A stretch of DNA of 64,000 nt from the NCBI GenBank assembly GCA_014841595.1, contig JACYUE010000001.1:535653-599652 (forward strand), given 5' to 3'. Both the position numbers and the translations under genes were made by a program. Shown here in pieces: positions 1-10,494 of this stretch. How positions within the stretch are numbered: position 1 is the stretch's first letter; each line of letters starts with the position of its first letter. The DNA is from Oxalobacteraceae sp. CFBP 8761 (lineage in GTDB: Bacteria; Pseudomonadota; Gammaproteobacteria; Burkholderiales; Burkholderiaceae_D). Below the pieces are notes generated by a model, which was not told where the DNA came from, ran no database searches, and worked only from the letters and a program-made list of their open reading frames with translations.

Positions 1-1
1 G

Positions 2-187
2 CGCGACGCGCCCACCGACGACCTGGCCATCGTGCCCGACGGCCGCGATGCGGCCACCACCGCCGCCTGGATCGGCGCAGCGCTGCGCGGCGAGGTGCCG
101 GTGCCGCCATCGATTGCCACGCAGGTGGCGTACTGCGTCGAAGTCTCGCGCAAGATCCGCGCGCGCAGCCTGCCTGTGGCCGAGTAA
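2..187 (+). CDS. C-terminal fragment of an unidentified protein (5' truncated by window edge)
   Basis: The open frame enters from the left edge and stops at the TAA at 185-187, giving the last 61 residues of a protein. Codon use is high-GC and typical of the surrounding coding DNA, so the fragment is real. The tail contains DDLAIVPDGRDAA, then a helix-rich end (IATQVAYCVEVSRKIRAR). This is compatible with the C-terminal domain of a Gfo/Idh/MocA-type oxidoreductase, but too little is visible to name a family. The next gene begins about 70 bases downstream on the same strand. Confidence 0.5.
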   Translation, partial: RDAPTDDLAIVPDGRDAATTAAWIGAALRGEVPVPPSIATQVAYCVEVSRKIRARSLPVAE

Positions 188-260
188 AGGCGCACCGCGC
201 CGCTGTTCGCCAATCCGCCACTGCCTTACAATGGCGGGTTGAGCAAAGGTGGTGGCAGGC

Positions 261-1478
261 ATGGCAAATCAATTCGATGTGGCGGTAATCGGCGCGGGCG
301 CGGCCGGGATGATGTGCGCGGCCGTGGCGGCGCAGGGCGGCAAGCGCGTGGTCCTGGTCGACCACGCGGCCAAGCTGGCCGAAAAGATCCGCATCTCGGG
401 CGGTGGGCGTTGTAACTTCACCAACGTCAATGCCGGGCCGCAGCACTACTTGTCGAACAATCCCCATTTCTGCCGCAGCGCGCTGTCGCGTTACACGGCG
501 CAGGACTTCCTGGCGCTCGTCAAGAAATACCGGATCGCCCACCACGAAAAGCACCGCGGCCAATTGTTCTGCAACGATTCGGCCGAGCAGATCATCGCGA
601 TGCTGCGCGCCGAGTGCGACCTGGGCGGCGTCGAGTGGCGCATGCCGTGCAAGGTGGCCGGTGTGCGCAAGGCCGATGATGGCTTTGCCATCGACACCGA
701 TGCCGGCGAGTTGCTGGTGGGTAGTGTCGTGGTCGCCACGGGCGGCCTGTCGATCCCGAAAATCGGCGCAACCGATCTCGGCTATCGCATCGCCACGCAA
801 TTCGACCTGAAACTGATCGAGACCCGTCCGGGTCTGGTGCCGCTGACGTTCGACGGCCCGAGCTGGGAACCGTTTGTGCCGCTGGCGGGCATCGCGCTCG
901 AGGTCGAGGTCAGCACGGGCAGCAGCAAAGGCAAGGGCGCACGGGGAGGCCACTTCCGTGAAGACTTGTTGTTCACACACCGCGGCCTGTCCGGCCCGGC
1001 GATCCTGCAGATTTCCAGCTACTGGCAGCCGGGCACGCCGATCGTACTGAACCTGTTGCCTGAAATGGACGTGGCCGATACGCTGATCGGCCTGAAGAAA
1101 ACCGAGAAAAAGCAGCTGGGCAATGTGCTGACGCAGTGGCTGCCCGCGCGTCTGGCCGAAGGCTTGCTCACGGCCAATGGCTTTGACGCCACGGCGCGCC
1201 TGGCCGACATGGCTGACGCGAAACTGCGCGCGCTGGGCGACGCCATCAACCGCTGGGCCATCGTCCCGACCGGCTCGGAAGGCTACCGCAAGGCCGAGGT
1301 CACGCTGGGCGGCGTCGATACCAAGGGCCTGTCGCAGCAGACGATGATGGCCAATAATGTTCCCGGCCTGTACTTCATCGGCGAGACGGTCGACGTGACC
1401 GGTTGGCTCGGTGGTTACAACTTCCAGTGGGCCTGGGCATCGGGCGTGGCGGCCGGTCTGGCGGTGGCAAATAGTTGA
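261..1478 (+). CDS. BaiN/HI0933-family NAD(P)/FAD-dependent oxidoreductase
   Basis: A 405-residue flavoprotein of the HI0933 (YhiN/BaiN) family. The N-terminus carries the dinucleotide-binding motif GAGAAGMMCA about ten residues in, followed by the family signature ISGGGRCNFTN near residue 50. The C-terminus has the second FAD-contacting signature GLYFIGETVDVTGWLGGYN. Length matches the family (about 400). I chose ATG 261 because it places the Rossmann strand directly at the N-terminus; an in-frame GTG at 249 would add four residues. Members are cytosolic and were linked to reduction of C=C bonds in BaiN; the substrate here is unknown. It lies before rpsU in the same orientation, with a separate promoter visible for rpsU. 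Confidence 0.9.
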   Translation: MANQFDVAVIGAGAAGMMCAAVAAQGGKRVVLVDHAAKLAEKIRISGGGRCNFTNVNAGPQHYLSNNPHFCRSALSRYTAQDFLALVKKYRIAHHEKHRGQLFCNDSAEQIIAMLRAECDLGGVEWRMPCKVAGVRKADDGFAIDTDAGELLVGSVVVATGGLSIPKIGATDLGYRIATQFDLKLIETRPGLVPLTFDGPSWEPFVPLAGIALEVEVSTGSSKGKGARGGHFREDLLFTHRGLSGPAILQISSYWQPGTPIVLNLLPEMDVADTLIGLKKTEKKQLGNVLTQWLPARLAEGLLTANGFDATARLADMADAKLRALGDAINRWAIVPTGSEGYRKAEVTLGGVDTKGLSQQTMMANNVPGLYFIGETVDVTGWLGGYNFQWAWASGVAAGLAVANS

Positions 1479-1508
1479 CGTTTGAAAACACCACTTCGTG
1501 ATTAAAGC

Positions 1509-1537
1509 TTCCACTGAACTGCAAACGATGCTAGAAT
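1509..1537 (+). promoter_or_regulatory. Predicted sigma-70 promoter of rpsU
   Basis: TTCCAC at 1509-1514 is separated by 17 bases from TAGAAT at 1532-1537. The -10 hexamer is preceded by TG plus one base at 1529-1531, an extended -10 arrangement. Transcription would start about 1544, 30 bases before the rpsU start codon. The -35 match is weak. Confidence 0.5.
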
Positions 1538-1573
1538 TTCGTTCTTCCCTAAATCCAACGGTTTGATTTTTAC

Positions 1574-1786
1574 ATGACCACTATCCGCCTTAAAGAAAAC
1601 GAGCCGTTCGAAGTCGCCATGCGTCGCTTCAAACGCACCATCGAAAAGACCGGTCTGTTGACGGAACTGCGCGCACGCGAGTTCTACGAAAAACCGACCG
1701 CAGAACGCAAGCGCAAGCTGGCAGCAGCAGTGAAGCGTCACTACAAGCGCATCCGCAGCCAGCAACTGCCGAAGAAACTGTACTAA
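1574..1786 (+). CDS. rpsU: 30S ribosomal protein S21
   Basis: A 70-residue basic protein beginning [19 protein letters not shown], with the S21 pattern of an acidic N-terminal strand followed by Arg/Lys-rich helices and ending in QLPKKLY. S21 joins the small subunit late and helps recognise the translation initiation region. Its position upstream of primase and the housekeeping sigma factor reproduces the conserved macromolecular-synthesis operon (rpsU-dnaG-rpoD), here with a GatB/YqeY gene inserted as is usual in betaproteobacteria. A hairpin follows it, so expression of rpsU can exceed that of the distal genes. Confidence 0.97.
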   Translation: MTTIRLKENEPFEVAMRRFKRTIEKTGLLTELRAREFYEKPTAERKRKLAAAVKRHYKRIRSQQLPKKLY

Positions 1787-1850
1787 GACAGTTCAGACGG
1801 CCAAGACCCGGTGACGGCATTGCCAGTCCCGGCGAGTCGCTGAAGTCCGC

Positions 1851-1888
1851 AAACCCGCTTCGGTTTCGCCGCAGCGGGTTTTGTCGTT
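1851..1888 (+). terminator. Rho-independent terminator or attenuator after rpsU
   Basis: AAACCCGCT (1851-1859) pairs perfectly with AGCGGGTTT (1873-1881) across a 13-base loop. The T-run is broken (TTTTGTCGTTTT), so termination is probably partial. That suits an attenuator between rpsU and the downstream genes. Confidence 0.65.
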
Positions 1889-1913
1889 TTACCCTTTTGA
1901 ATACGGAGATCCC

Positions 1914-2363
1914 ATGAGCTTAAAAGAACAACTGACCGAAGACATGAAAAGCGCCATGCGCGCCAAGGAAACCGGCCGCCTGGCAGCGGTGCGCCTGATC
2001 ATTTCCGAAGTCAAGCGCAAGGAGCTCGACGAGCAGACCCAGCTGGACGATACCCAGGTGCTGGCCGTGATCGAAAAAATGATCAAGCAGCGCAAGGATT
2101 CGATCAGCCAGTTTGAAGCCGGCAACCGTCCTGACCTGGCCGACATCGAGAAGGCCGAAATGGTCATCCTGTCGGCGTACATGCCGGCTGGCCTGTCGGA
2201 CGAAGAAATCGCCGCCGAAGTCGCTGCTGCCGTTGCCGAAACCGGCGCCACCGGTCCGCAAGACATGGGCAAGCTGATGGGCGTGCTCAAGCCAAAGCTG
2301 GCTGGCCGCGCCGACATGACCGTGGTCTCCGGCCTGGTCAAGAAAGCCCTGGCTGGCGCATAA
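1914..2363 (+). CDS. GatB/YqeY domain-containing protein
   Basis: A 149-residue protein starting MSLKEQLTEDMKSAMRAKE, with the YqeY-family helical domain (RLIISEVKRKELDE near residue 25) and the C-terminal tail domain related to that of GatB/GatE amidotransferase subunits (QDMGKLMGVLKPKLAGRADM). ATG 1914 is preceded by ACGGAGA, a good ribosome-binding site, so the longer frame from 1881 was rejected. The family is associated with tRNA-dependent amidotransferase-like function, but stand-alone YqeY has no proven reaction. It sits in the rpsU-dnaG-rpoD block, its normal betaproteobacterial location. Confidence 0.93.
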   Translation: MSLKEQLTEDMKSAMRAKETGRLAAVRLIISEVKRKELDEQTQLDDTQVLAVIEKMIKQRKDSISQFEAGNRPDLADIEKAEMVILSAYMPAGLSDEEIAAEVAAAVAETGATGPQDMGKLMGVLKPKLAGRADMTVVSGLVKKALAGA

Positions 2364-2484
2364 GCGCCATCTGCAACGCGTCGTCTCTGCTCACCCCCGG
2401 GCAGGGACGACAACTTGTTGCATATCAATTTGCAGCAGGCGCTGCGGTATAGTCTGGCCCTAGACAAACACTGTGTAAGCTCAA

Positions 2485-4281
2485 GTGATTCCGCAAACTT
2501 TCATCACCGATTTGCTCAACCGGGTCGACATTGTCGATATCGTGGGCCGCTACGTCCAGCTCAAGAAGGGCGGGGCGAACTTCATGGGCCTGTGCCCATT
2601 TCACAACGAAAAGTCGCCCAGCTTCACCGTCAGCCCGACCAAGCAGTTCTATCACTGCTTCGGTTGTGGTGCCCATGGTACGTCGATCGGCTTTCTGATC
2701 GAATACTCGGGCATGGGCTTCGTCGATGCGGTGAAGGACCTGGCCCAGAACGTCGGCATGATCGTGCCTGACGTCGATGACAAGATTCCGCCGGCCCAGC
2801 GCGCCGCCCAGCAGGCACAATCGCTGGCGCTGACCGATGCGCTGACGCAGGCGTGTGCGTTTTACCGCGCCCAGCTGCGCGAAGCGCCGGACGCCATCGC
2901 GTATCTGAAGAACCGCGGCCTGACCGGCGAAGTGGCCGCCCGCTTCGGCATGGGCTACGCCCCGGCCGGCTGGGACAGCCTGCGCGCCGTGTTCCCCGAG
3001 TACGAGGCGCATGTGCTGGTCGAGTCGGGTCTGGTGATCGACAAGGTCGACGAAGACGGCAACCGCCACAAACGCTACGACCGCTTCCGTGAACGCGTGA
3101 TGTTCCCGATTCGCAACACCAAAGGCCAGGTCATCGGCTTTGGCGGCCGCGTGCTCGACAGCGGCGAACCGAAGTATCTGAACTCGCCCGAAACGCCGCT
3201 GTTCCAGAAAGGCCTGGAGCTCTACGGCCTGTTCGAGGCGCGCCAGGCAATCCGCGACGCCGGCTATGTCTTGGTGACCGAAGGCTATATGGACGTCGTC
3301 GCGCTGGCCCAGCTGGGCTTCCCGCAAGCGGTGGCCACGCTTGGCACCGCTTGTACCAGTACCCACGTGCAAAAGCTGCTGCGCCAGACCGACGACGTGA
3401 TCTTCAGCTTCGACGGCGACAAGGCCGGTCGCAAGGCTGCGCGCCGCGCGCTCGAAGCGTGCCTGCCGCAAGTGAGCGACAACAAGACCATCAAGTTCCT
3501 GTTCCTGCCGCAAGAGCACGACCCGGACAGCTTCGTGCGCGAGCGCGGCGCCGAAGCCTTCGAACAAGAAATTGCCGATGCGATGCCGCTGTCGCAATTC
3601 CTGCTGCGCGAAGTCACGCAAGAGCACGATCTCGATACGCCCGAAGGCCGCGCCAAGTCGCAGTTCGACGCCAAGCCGCTGCTGCAATCGATGACGCCGT
3701 CGAGCCTGCGCCTGCAGATCGTGCGCGGCCTGGCCAGCATGACGCAATCGACGCCGGCGGAGATCGAAAGCCTGTTCGAGTTGTCCAAGCCAGTGGCCAC
3801 CGCGCGCCGCGCGCCGCCGCGCCAGGGCCGGCCCGAGCCAGTGGGTCTGGAGCGCAAGATGCTGCGCATTCTGGTTGCGCATCCGCACCTGGCGCTGGAA
3901 CTCGACGAAGTCGCACTGAGCGCCTTCGACTATTTCGGCGAAGAGGGCGCGGATCGCCTGCGGCATCTGATCGACACCGCGCAGGCCCTGGGTCCGCACG
4001 GCACGTTTGCCGCACTGTCACAACAGTTGCATGAAGTCACTAACGAGTATGATGGCATGATTGCTGAAATTGCCGCCGAACCCGAAAACGAGGTCGATGG
4101 CGATCGCATCGTTCTGCTCAGTTCAGTACGCCAAATCAAGATGGATTCGTTACGAGAAGAATTGAACCAGTTGTTTTCTGCCAGCTTGACCCCAGATCAG
4201 GTCAGTACTCGCTATCGCGAGATTACTGCCCAGCTGGACCTTCTGGAACGTGAAGCCACCGCGGCGATGGCACCCCGATGA
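2485..4281 (+). CDS. dnaG: DNA primase
   Basis: A 598-residue replication primase that makes the RNA primers for Okazaki fragments and works with the DnaB helicase. The N-terminal zinc-binding domain shows ligands C37, H40, C58 and C61 (CPFH and CFGC). The TOPRIM catalytic core has EGYMDV near residue 264 and FDGDKAGRKA near 308, supplying the acidic metal ligands. The C-terminal third is the more variable helicase-binding region. The start is GTG at 2485 with no strong Shine-Dalgarno sequence, which would keep synthesis low, as known for primase in this operon. Length is usual for the family (about 580-650). Confidence 0.97.
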   Translation: MIPQTFITDLLNRVDIVDIVGRYVQLKKGGANFMGLCPFHNEKSPSFTVSPTKQFYHCFGCGAHGTSIGFLIEYSGMGFVDAVKDLAQNVGMIVPDVDDKIPPAQRAAQQAQSLALTDALTQACAFYRAQLREAPDAIAYLKNRGLTGEVAARFGMGYAPAGWDSLRAVFPEYEAHVLVESGLVIDKVDEDGNRHKRYDRFRERVMFPIRNTKGQVIGFGGRVLDSGEPKYLNSPETPLFQKGLELYGLFEARQAIRDAGYVLVTEGYMDVVALAQLGFPQAVATLGTACTSTHVQKLLRQTDDVIFSFDGDKAGRKAARRALEACLPQVSDNKTIKFLFLPQEHDPDSFVRERGAEAFEQEIADAMPLSQFLLREVTQEHDLDTPEGRAKSQFDAKPLLQSMTPSSLRLQIVRGLASMTQSTPAEIESLFELSKPVATARRAPPRQGRPEPVGLERKMLRILVAHPHLALELDEVALSAFDYFGEEGADRLRHLIDTAQALGPHGTFAALSQQLHEVTNEYDGMIAEIAAEPENEVDGDRIVLLSSVRQIKMDSLREELNQLFSASLTPDQVSTRYREITAQLDLLEREATAAMAPR

Positions 4282-4338
4282 ACACTGGCTTTCTCCCCGT
4301 GGGCCAAGGCGTTCACGACTGGAAAAAGAAAGGGTGCG

Positions 4339-4347
4339 TGCTATAAT
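4339..4347 (+). promoter_or_regulatory. Extended -10 promoter upstream of rpoD
   Basis: TG at 4339-4340, one spacer base, then a perfect TATAAT at 4342-4347. No good -35 element is found at the right distance, which fits an extended -10 promoter. Predicted start of transcription is about 4354, leaving a leader of roughly 65 bases before ATG 4421. Confidence 0.65.
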
Positions 4348-4420
4348 AAAACGCTAACTATTGCAACTGTTGAAACACTTCTTGGTTCAATTGCGTGCGT
4401 GGAGTATTAGTTAGCGGGGC

Positions 4421-6763
<2,343 letters not shown>

Positions 6764-6777
6764 TTGTCGATGCGGGC

Positions 6778-6807
6778 TTGACGGCCCTGTACTAAAGGCA
6801 ATATGCT
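6778..6807 (+). promoter_or_regulatory. Predicted promoter of the tRNA gene
   Basis: TTGACG at 6778-6783 (5/6 to consensus) lies 18 bases before TATGCT at 6802-6807. The pair is in the gap between rpoD and the tRNA, about 70 bases ahead of the mature tRNA 5' end. Confidence 0.5.
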
Positions 6808-6876
6808 CTCGCCACTTCGCTCATCACGTTCCGATCGATGAGCAGGTGGCGTTTGCTTGCCACTATCCCAGTTTCT

Positions 6877-6955
<79 letters not shown>

Positions 6956-6965
6956 ACCATTGAAA

Positions 6966-6995
6966 AGCCGCTGTGTGAATCACAGCGGCTTTTTT
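6966..6995 (+). terminator. Rho-independent terminator of the tRNA
   Basis: AGCCGCTGTG (6966-6975) and CACAGCGGCT (6981-6990) form a perfect 10-bp stem with loop TGAAT, followed by T residues to 6995. Confidence 0.9.
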
Positions 6996-7279
6996 ATTAG
7001 ACTTACTTTTGCTCCATCCTCTCAGGATTAATTTTTAAGCAAATAATTTTCCACATGTGAGGTGCTTGATCGAGCGGTCCATTAGCGGTCGGCAGCCTGC
7101 ATACACTCCAAGCAACACACGCAAAATCGGAATGTTGCATTTTTAACATAAAATTCTGTGCTTGGGTTAATATGTAAACCACAACTATCTACAAACCCAT
7201 TGAACAGGCTTGGCAATTCCAGTCCAGCCACCGAGGCCGTACGTTCGGCGCATTGCATACCGACTTTCCCTGACGACTA
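6996..7279. other. Intergenic region at the left end of the island
   Basis: About 280 bases of moderately AT-rich DNA follow the tRNA terminator. I see no open frame, RNA gene or clear repeat. It presumably holds the promoter of the LuxR-type gene, since TAACATAAAAT and TTAATATGTAAAC stretches occur between 7145 and 7180, but no convincing paired hexamers stand out. Confidence 0.5.
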
Positions 7280-8281
7280 ATGGATCCGCATTCCAAGCTG
7301 CTGCTAGATATTTACCATTGCGCCGCAGGTGCCAGTGCCGCCGACCTCAACGACTATGTGCTGAGCAGCCTCAAACGGGTGATTGTCTTCGATTCTGCGG
7401 CAATTAGTGATTTGGAGTACTCCGAAGAACAAGGTTTTATGATTTCGGCGTTGCATTTGCACAAAGCGCCAGTCGAAAGATTCCTCCAGCGACGGGAGGT
7501 GATGGGCGTGGAGAAACTCGATGCAGAAGGGCGGTTGCAAAGCCGCGACGTCGTGCTACAAAATGCCTGCGCACATCGTGGCAGGAGCGTGCGCGCCGAC
7601 GTGAGCAAGCTGCAGCTCAAAGCCGACATTGCAATGTACACAAGACGTTTTGATACGGCCCATTCACTAACTTTCCTTTCGCCGCGGACGTCGAGCCCGA
7701 AGGCCACGATGATCGCGTTATGGCGTGCCACGCAGCGGCATAGTTATGACGACGGTCATACAATTATCGCGGATAATCTGTTTCCACACGTTCTACAGGC
7801 ACGCCAGATTAATAAACAGCTGGCGCTTGCGACACTTGCCGAACCAGCCAGCACGACGATCGCGCTGTCCGACTTTCACGGTTGCCTGCAATTCATCGAG
7901 CCTGCTGCCGTGCAGATGCTCCAGCGCGAATGGTCTGATTGGAGACCGCCTGTGTTGCCACAAACGTTGACGACCATACTAGGATCGAGCAATCACGCTC
8001 TCTATGCAGGATTTGCCGTGCAAGTGAGGGCGGTGCATCAAGCAAATATGCTCTGTCTCCTGATTTCCCTGCGGCGGCCTTTATCCGCCGCGCTCACGGC
8101 CGCCGAGCTGCGCGTAGCCCAAATGGCTGTGCAAGGCATGCAGAATAAGGAAATCGCACGTTCTTTGGGTACGTCGCCAGCGACGGTGCGCAATCAATTG
8201 CATGCTGTCTATCGTAAACTTGACGTGGGCAGTCGGGGTGGGCTGGTACTTGCGATGCAGGCGATAGTATCCACCGCATAG
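7280..8281 (+). CDS. LuxR-type (GerE HTH) transcriptional regulator
   Basis: A 333-residue protein whose last 60 residues form a LuxR/FixJ-type DNA-binding domain: LTAAELRVAQMAVQGMQNKE, then IARSLGTSPATVRNQLHAVYRKLDV, with the recognition helix after the TSPATV turn. The N-terminal 260 residues resemble no autoinducer, PAS or receiver domain I can name, so the input signal is unknown. Base composition is lower in GC than the housekeeping genes to the left. It is the first gene of the tRNA-bounded island and could control its two downstream genes, but nothing in the sequence proves this. ATG 7280 is the first in-frame start. Confidence 0.8.
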   Translation: MDPHSKLLLDIYHCAAGASAADLNDYVLSSLKRVIVFDSAAISDLEYSEEQGFMISALHLHKAPVERFLQRREVMGVEKLDAEGRLQSRDVVLQNACAHRGRSVRADVSKLQLKADIAMYTRRFDTAHSLTFLSPRTSSPKATMIALWRATQRHSYDDGHTIIADNLFPHVLQARQINKQLALATLAEPASTTIALSDFHGCLQFIEPAAVQMLQREWSDWRPPVLPQTLTTILGSSNHALYAGFAVQVRAVHQANMLCLLISLRRPLSAALTAAELRVAQMAVQGMQNKEIARSLGTSPATVRNQLHAVYRKLDVGSRGGLVLAMQAIVSTA

Positions 8282-8576
8282 ATCATCTGTTCTATAGGCG
8301 AAACTGCTGCTTGTCTTTATTATCAGCACCAAGCGTTTTCGGAAAAATAATGCCGCCCCTTTGTCGAGTTCACATTCCGCAGGGCGTTAGATGTATGCAT
8401 ATGAGGTTTTAATCCGACCGTTCCTCCTTTATGTGATGCCAACGGGGATACAGCATCCGGCTAACGTTAGCGCAATAAGAACTCTGCACTACGCAGGGAA
8501 GCATGGGAGCCAAATTCCAGTATATCAGCAGCATCGACGGAGAATAAATATTTGAAATCGGTAAATCCAGATTTTT
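8282..8576. other. AT-rich intergenic region inside the island
   Basis: About 295 bases with no supportable gene, no tRNA-like fold and no strong terminator after the LuxR-type gene. Composition is mixed and drifts to high A/T toward 8550. Confidence 0.5.
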
Positions 8577-8759
8577 TTGCAGTCAGCGCGCTCTCCATTT
8601 GCAGCATGGGTGGCGGACGTGCCGCAAGCTTTAAGAAAAATTCTATTTTCCGAAGTATTGATTTCCGGTGGCATGGTACTAAATAATTTTAGTGCTGCGC
8701 TCTCTGAACTTTATGAAACTGTGCTAATGCAAGCATTGCCGTATCGAGGGAAAAAATGA
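8577..8759 (+). CDS. Possible small ORF of 60 residues, translationally coupled to the next gene
   Basis: A short frame opens at TTG 8577 and ends at TGA 8757-8759, overlapping the ATG of the following membrane protein in an ATGA junction. The predicted peptide (start MQSARSPFAAWVADVPQALR) has no recognisable domain, and no ribosome-binding site is evident before the TTG. An upstream in-frame stop at 8562 shows it is not the tail of a longer gene. The overlap is the only argument that it is real; it may equally be chance. Confidence 0.22.
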   Translation: MQSARSPFAAWVADVPQALRKILFSEVLISGGMVLNNFSAALSELYETVLMQALPYRGKK

Positions 8760-9244
8760 AAAGCAGCTTTAAAAGAAAATATCATGCGATCCATAAGCCA
8801 GACGGGTCTCTGGAGCTTAAATATTTTGGTAGGCGGGTAAGCTCTATAGCACAGGCTTTAATTTCTATTGTTACCTTGCCTGTCATACTTGTTGGTGTCG
8901 TGCGGCTTGCATTAGGACCTACAGGTGGTAACGAAAGTTCCCAGCATCCCTTACTTGCTATCATATTACTTTTAGCATGGATATTTTTTTGTTTTTTTTG
9001 GCTTGATAAGAAAGAAAATGTTATTTTACTAAACAAAGATGGCATTGAATTCCGGGGTGGTAAAAAACTTGCGTTCAAGGATGTTAAGAGAACAATGTTG
9101 ACGACACTATACCGGAGTGGTGGACAATCTTATATTGTTGAATTTGATGCTTTAGGTCAATCGATTCAGATCACTCAAGAAACCCCGGATGAATCTTTAG
9201 CAAATTCTATCCTTGAGGAAATTCGTTCATACGCGGCAATTTAA
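8756..9244 (+). CDS. Hypothetical membrane protein with two transmembrane helices
   Basis: A 162-residue protein with a basic N-terminus, two hydrophobic helices (about residues 31-51, SIAQALISIVTLPVILVG; and 65-84, LLAIILLLAWIFFCFFWL) and a C-terminal soluble half of strand-rich character (VILLNKDGIEFRGG onward). The layout recalls PH-like bacterial membrane proteins in which a short hairpin anchors a cytoplasmic beta domain, but I cannot assign a family. The gene is strikingly AT-rich for this chromosome and sits 9 bases before the lipoprotein gene, so the two are probably cotranscribed within the island. Confidence 0.65.
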   Translation: MKSSFKRKYHAIHKPDGSLELKYFGRRVSSIAQALISIVTLPVILVGVVRLALGPTGGNESSQHPLLAIILLLAWIFFCFFWLDKKENVILLNKDGIEFRGGKKLAFKDVKRTMLTTLYRSGGQSYIVEFDALGQSIQITQETPDESLANSILEEIRSYAAI

Positions 9245-9253
9245 AATAAAAAA

Positions 9254-10009
9254 ATGAAAAAATTCCAGAAATTATTAATTTGCATTCTCTTTTTAGCATT
9301 AAGTGCGTGCGGCGGTGGTGGTGGTGGTGGAGATAGTGGCACCAGCAATTCCGGATCTAGCTCGCCTCCAGCAATCGGTCAAGCTAGCGTGCTCACCGAT
9401 GCACAGATTATTTCTGCTATCAAAGCTACGAATAGTAACTGGGAAGGCTCCAATGGTCACCTCTCCAATGGTCGCCCTGCTGGCATTTGGCGGTGGCCTA
9501 ATACCCCTGATCAGCGCATCTTTGTGTATCTTCCGGCTGCTAGTAATTCGGTCGAGCAAGAGATGGTAAGAAAGGTGAATGCCGCTATTAGTACCTACAA
9601 TAGCAAGCTGAGTGCTTACTTTGTTCTTGAGGCAGTTACGGTTATCCCTGCTAGTGGAAATGTGATCCGAGTTGGTTACAATAATTCTTGGATTCCACCA
9701 GGTAGCACTGACTATAATAGTTACTGCGCTAATGTATCCGATGTGGCTGGATCTGGTAGCCTTATTAATCCGGATTCTAAAAATAACATTGCAAATCCTG
9801 TATATGTAAATCTTGGCAACAATCGCTGCGACGTTACTCAAGAGATTGTTAACCACGAGTTCGCTCACGCACTTGGTTTTAACGTTCACTTTGATTTTTT
9901 TGGAAATACGAAATCTCCAGATAATTTCTGGGATGTACTTGCTACTTTGTATGGAAATCCACAGTCAACGCTGGCAGAAAACCTTGTGGTGAAACATGCT
10001 GCTAAATAA
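9254..10009 (+). CDS. Putative secreted lipoprotein with a metzincin-like HExxH motif
   Basis: A 251-residue protein with a classic lipoprotein signal: basic MKKF, a hydrophobic stretch, and lipobox LSAC followed by a glycine run, so Cys19 would be lipidated. Near residue 203 it has HEFAHALGFNVH. This contains the zinc-protease core HExxH and the following Gly, but the third His is one residue later than in the strict metzincin motif HExxHxxGxxH. It may therefore be a divergent matrixin-like protease or an inactive relative. Catalysis is not shown. Codon use is AT-rich, matching the gene immediately upstream, and it is the last gene before the tRNA remnant. Confidence 0.65.
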   Translation: MKKFQKLLICILFLALSACGGGGGGGDSGTSNSGSSSPPAIGQASVLTDAQIISAIKATNSNWEGSNGHLSNGRPAGIWRWPNTPDQRIFVYLPAASNSVEQEMVRKVNAAISTYNSKLSAYFVLEAVTVIPASGNVIRVGYNNSWIPPGSTDYNSYCANVSDVAGSGSLINPDSKNNIANPVYVNLGNNRCDVTQEIVNHEFAHALGFNVHFDFFGNTKSPDNFWDVLATLYGNPQSTLAENLVVKHAAK

Positions 10010-10380
10010 CTTTTAGCCGATTTTTCAAAACGCGGTAGCAAGTCATTGGGTATTTTGTCAGCCAGAAGAGATTAATTATGCTCGAGAAATAACCATCTCG
10101 ACTCGCGATGAAATTTGAGGTTGTCTGAAAAGGCAATGAAACTAACCGCGAACTGTAGTTGAGGGAACTACCCTGACAACGGAAGCTAATTTTAAATCGC
10201 GTTGTTTGGATTAATACATGCTCCACTAGAGTAAAGGATTTTCCATCCTTTGTTAACGGGGTTTTTTAGGCTGCAATCTAGGCTACAACTGCGCAGCGTA
10301 AAAGATAAAAATCAAAGACTTACGATTTCTGAGGGATTTTTAACTCTTTGATTTAAAACGTATTTCGTTATCTAGTGGAT
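10010..10380. other. Gene-free right end of the island
   Basis: About 370 bases of AT-rich DNA with no frame of significant length. TTTTTCAAAACGCGG-type low-complexity sequence and several short A/T runs are present, but no convincing hairpin terminator or integrase remnant is seen. Confidence 0.45.
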
Positions 10381-10425
10381 CTCATAATCCGTGGGTGCCG
10401 TGTTCGACTCATGGGAGGCCTACCA
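10381..10425 (+). repeat. Partial copy of the tRNA(CAT) 3' half (putative att repeat)
   Basis: The 45 bases match 6911-6955, from the anticodon loop through the encoded CCA, with two substitutions (43/45). One of them breaks a T-stem pair (CACGG to CATGG). The 5' half of the tRNA is absent, so this cannot be a functional tRNA. It is best read as the second attachment repeat left by integration at the intact gene. Confidence 0.8.
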
Positions 10426-10494
10426 GTCAAACCAAACGGTTAGCGAGCGCGCCAACCGGTTCGTCCCTCTCCGCTTCCCCCCGCCCACCGGCCT

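Larger units (their letters stand above)
6956..10425. mobile_element. Small genomic island inserted at a tRNA gene (integrase-less remnant)
   Basis: The segment between the intact tRNA and a 45-base near-copy of its 3' half (10381-10425) is bounded by direct repeats, as expected from site-specific integration into a tRNA. It is visibly richer in A/T than the flanks, especially 8280-10380. It carries a LuxR-type regulator, a small two-helix membrane protein and a lipoprotein, none of them housekeeping. No integrase or excisionase is present, so it is probably a decayed element. That the repeat pair is attL/attR is inference from sequence and position. Confidence 0.65.

Noticed and set aside
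2425..3999. A 524-codon minus-strand frame opposite dnaG
   Set aside because: It is a mirror frame of the primase gene without motifs or a credible start.
6973..6985. TGTGAATCACA resembling a CRP half-site pair
   Set aside because: The spacing is two bases, not six, and the sequence is the stem-loop of the tRNA terminator.
10381..10425. A second tRNA gene
   Set aside because: Only the anticodon-to-CCA part is present, one T-stem pair is broken, and the 5' half cannot be found upstream.
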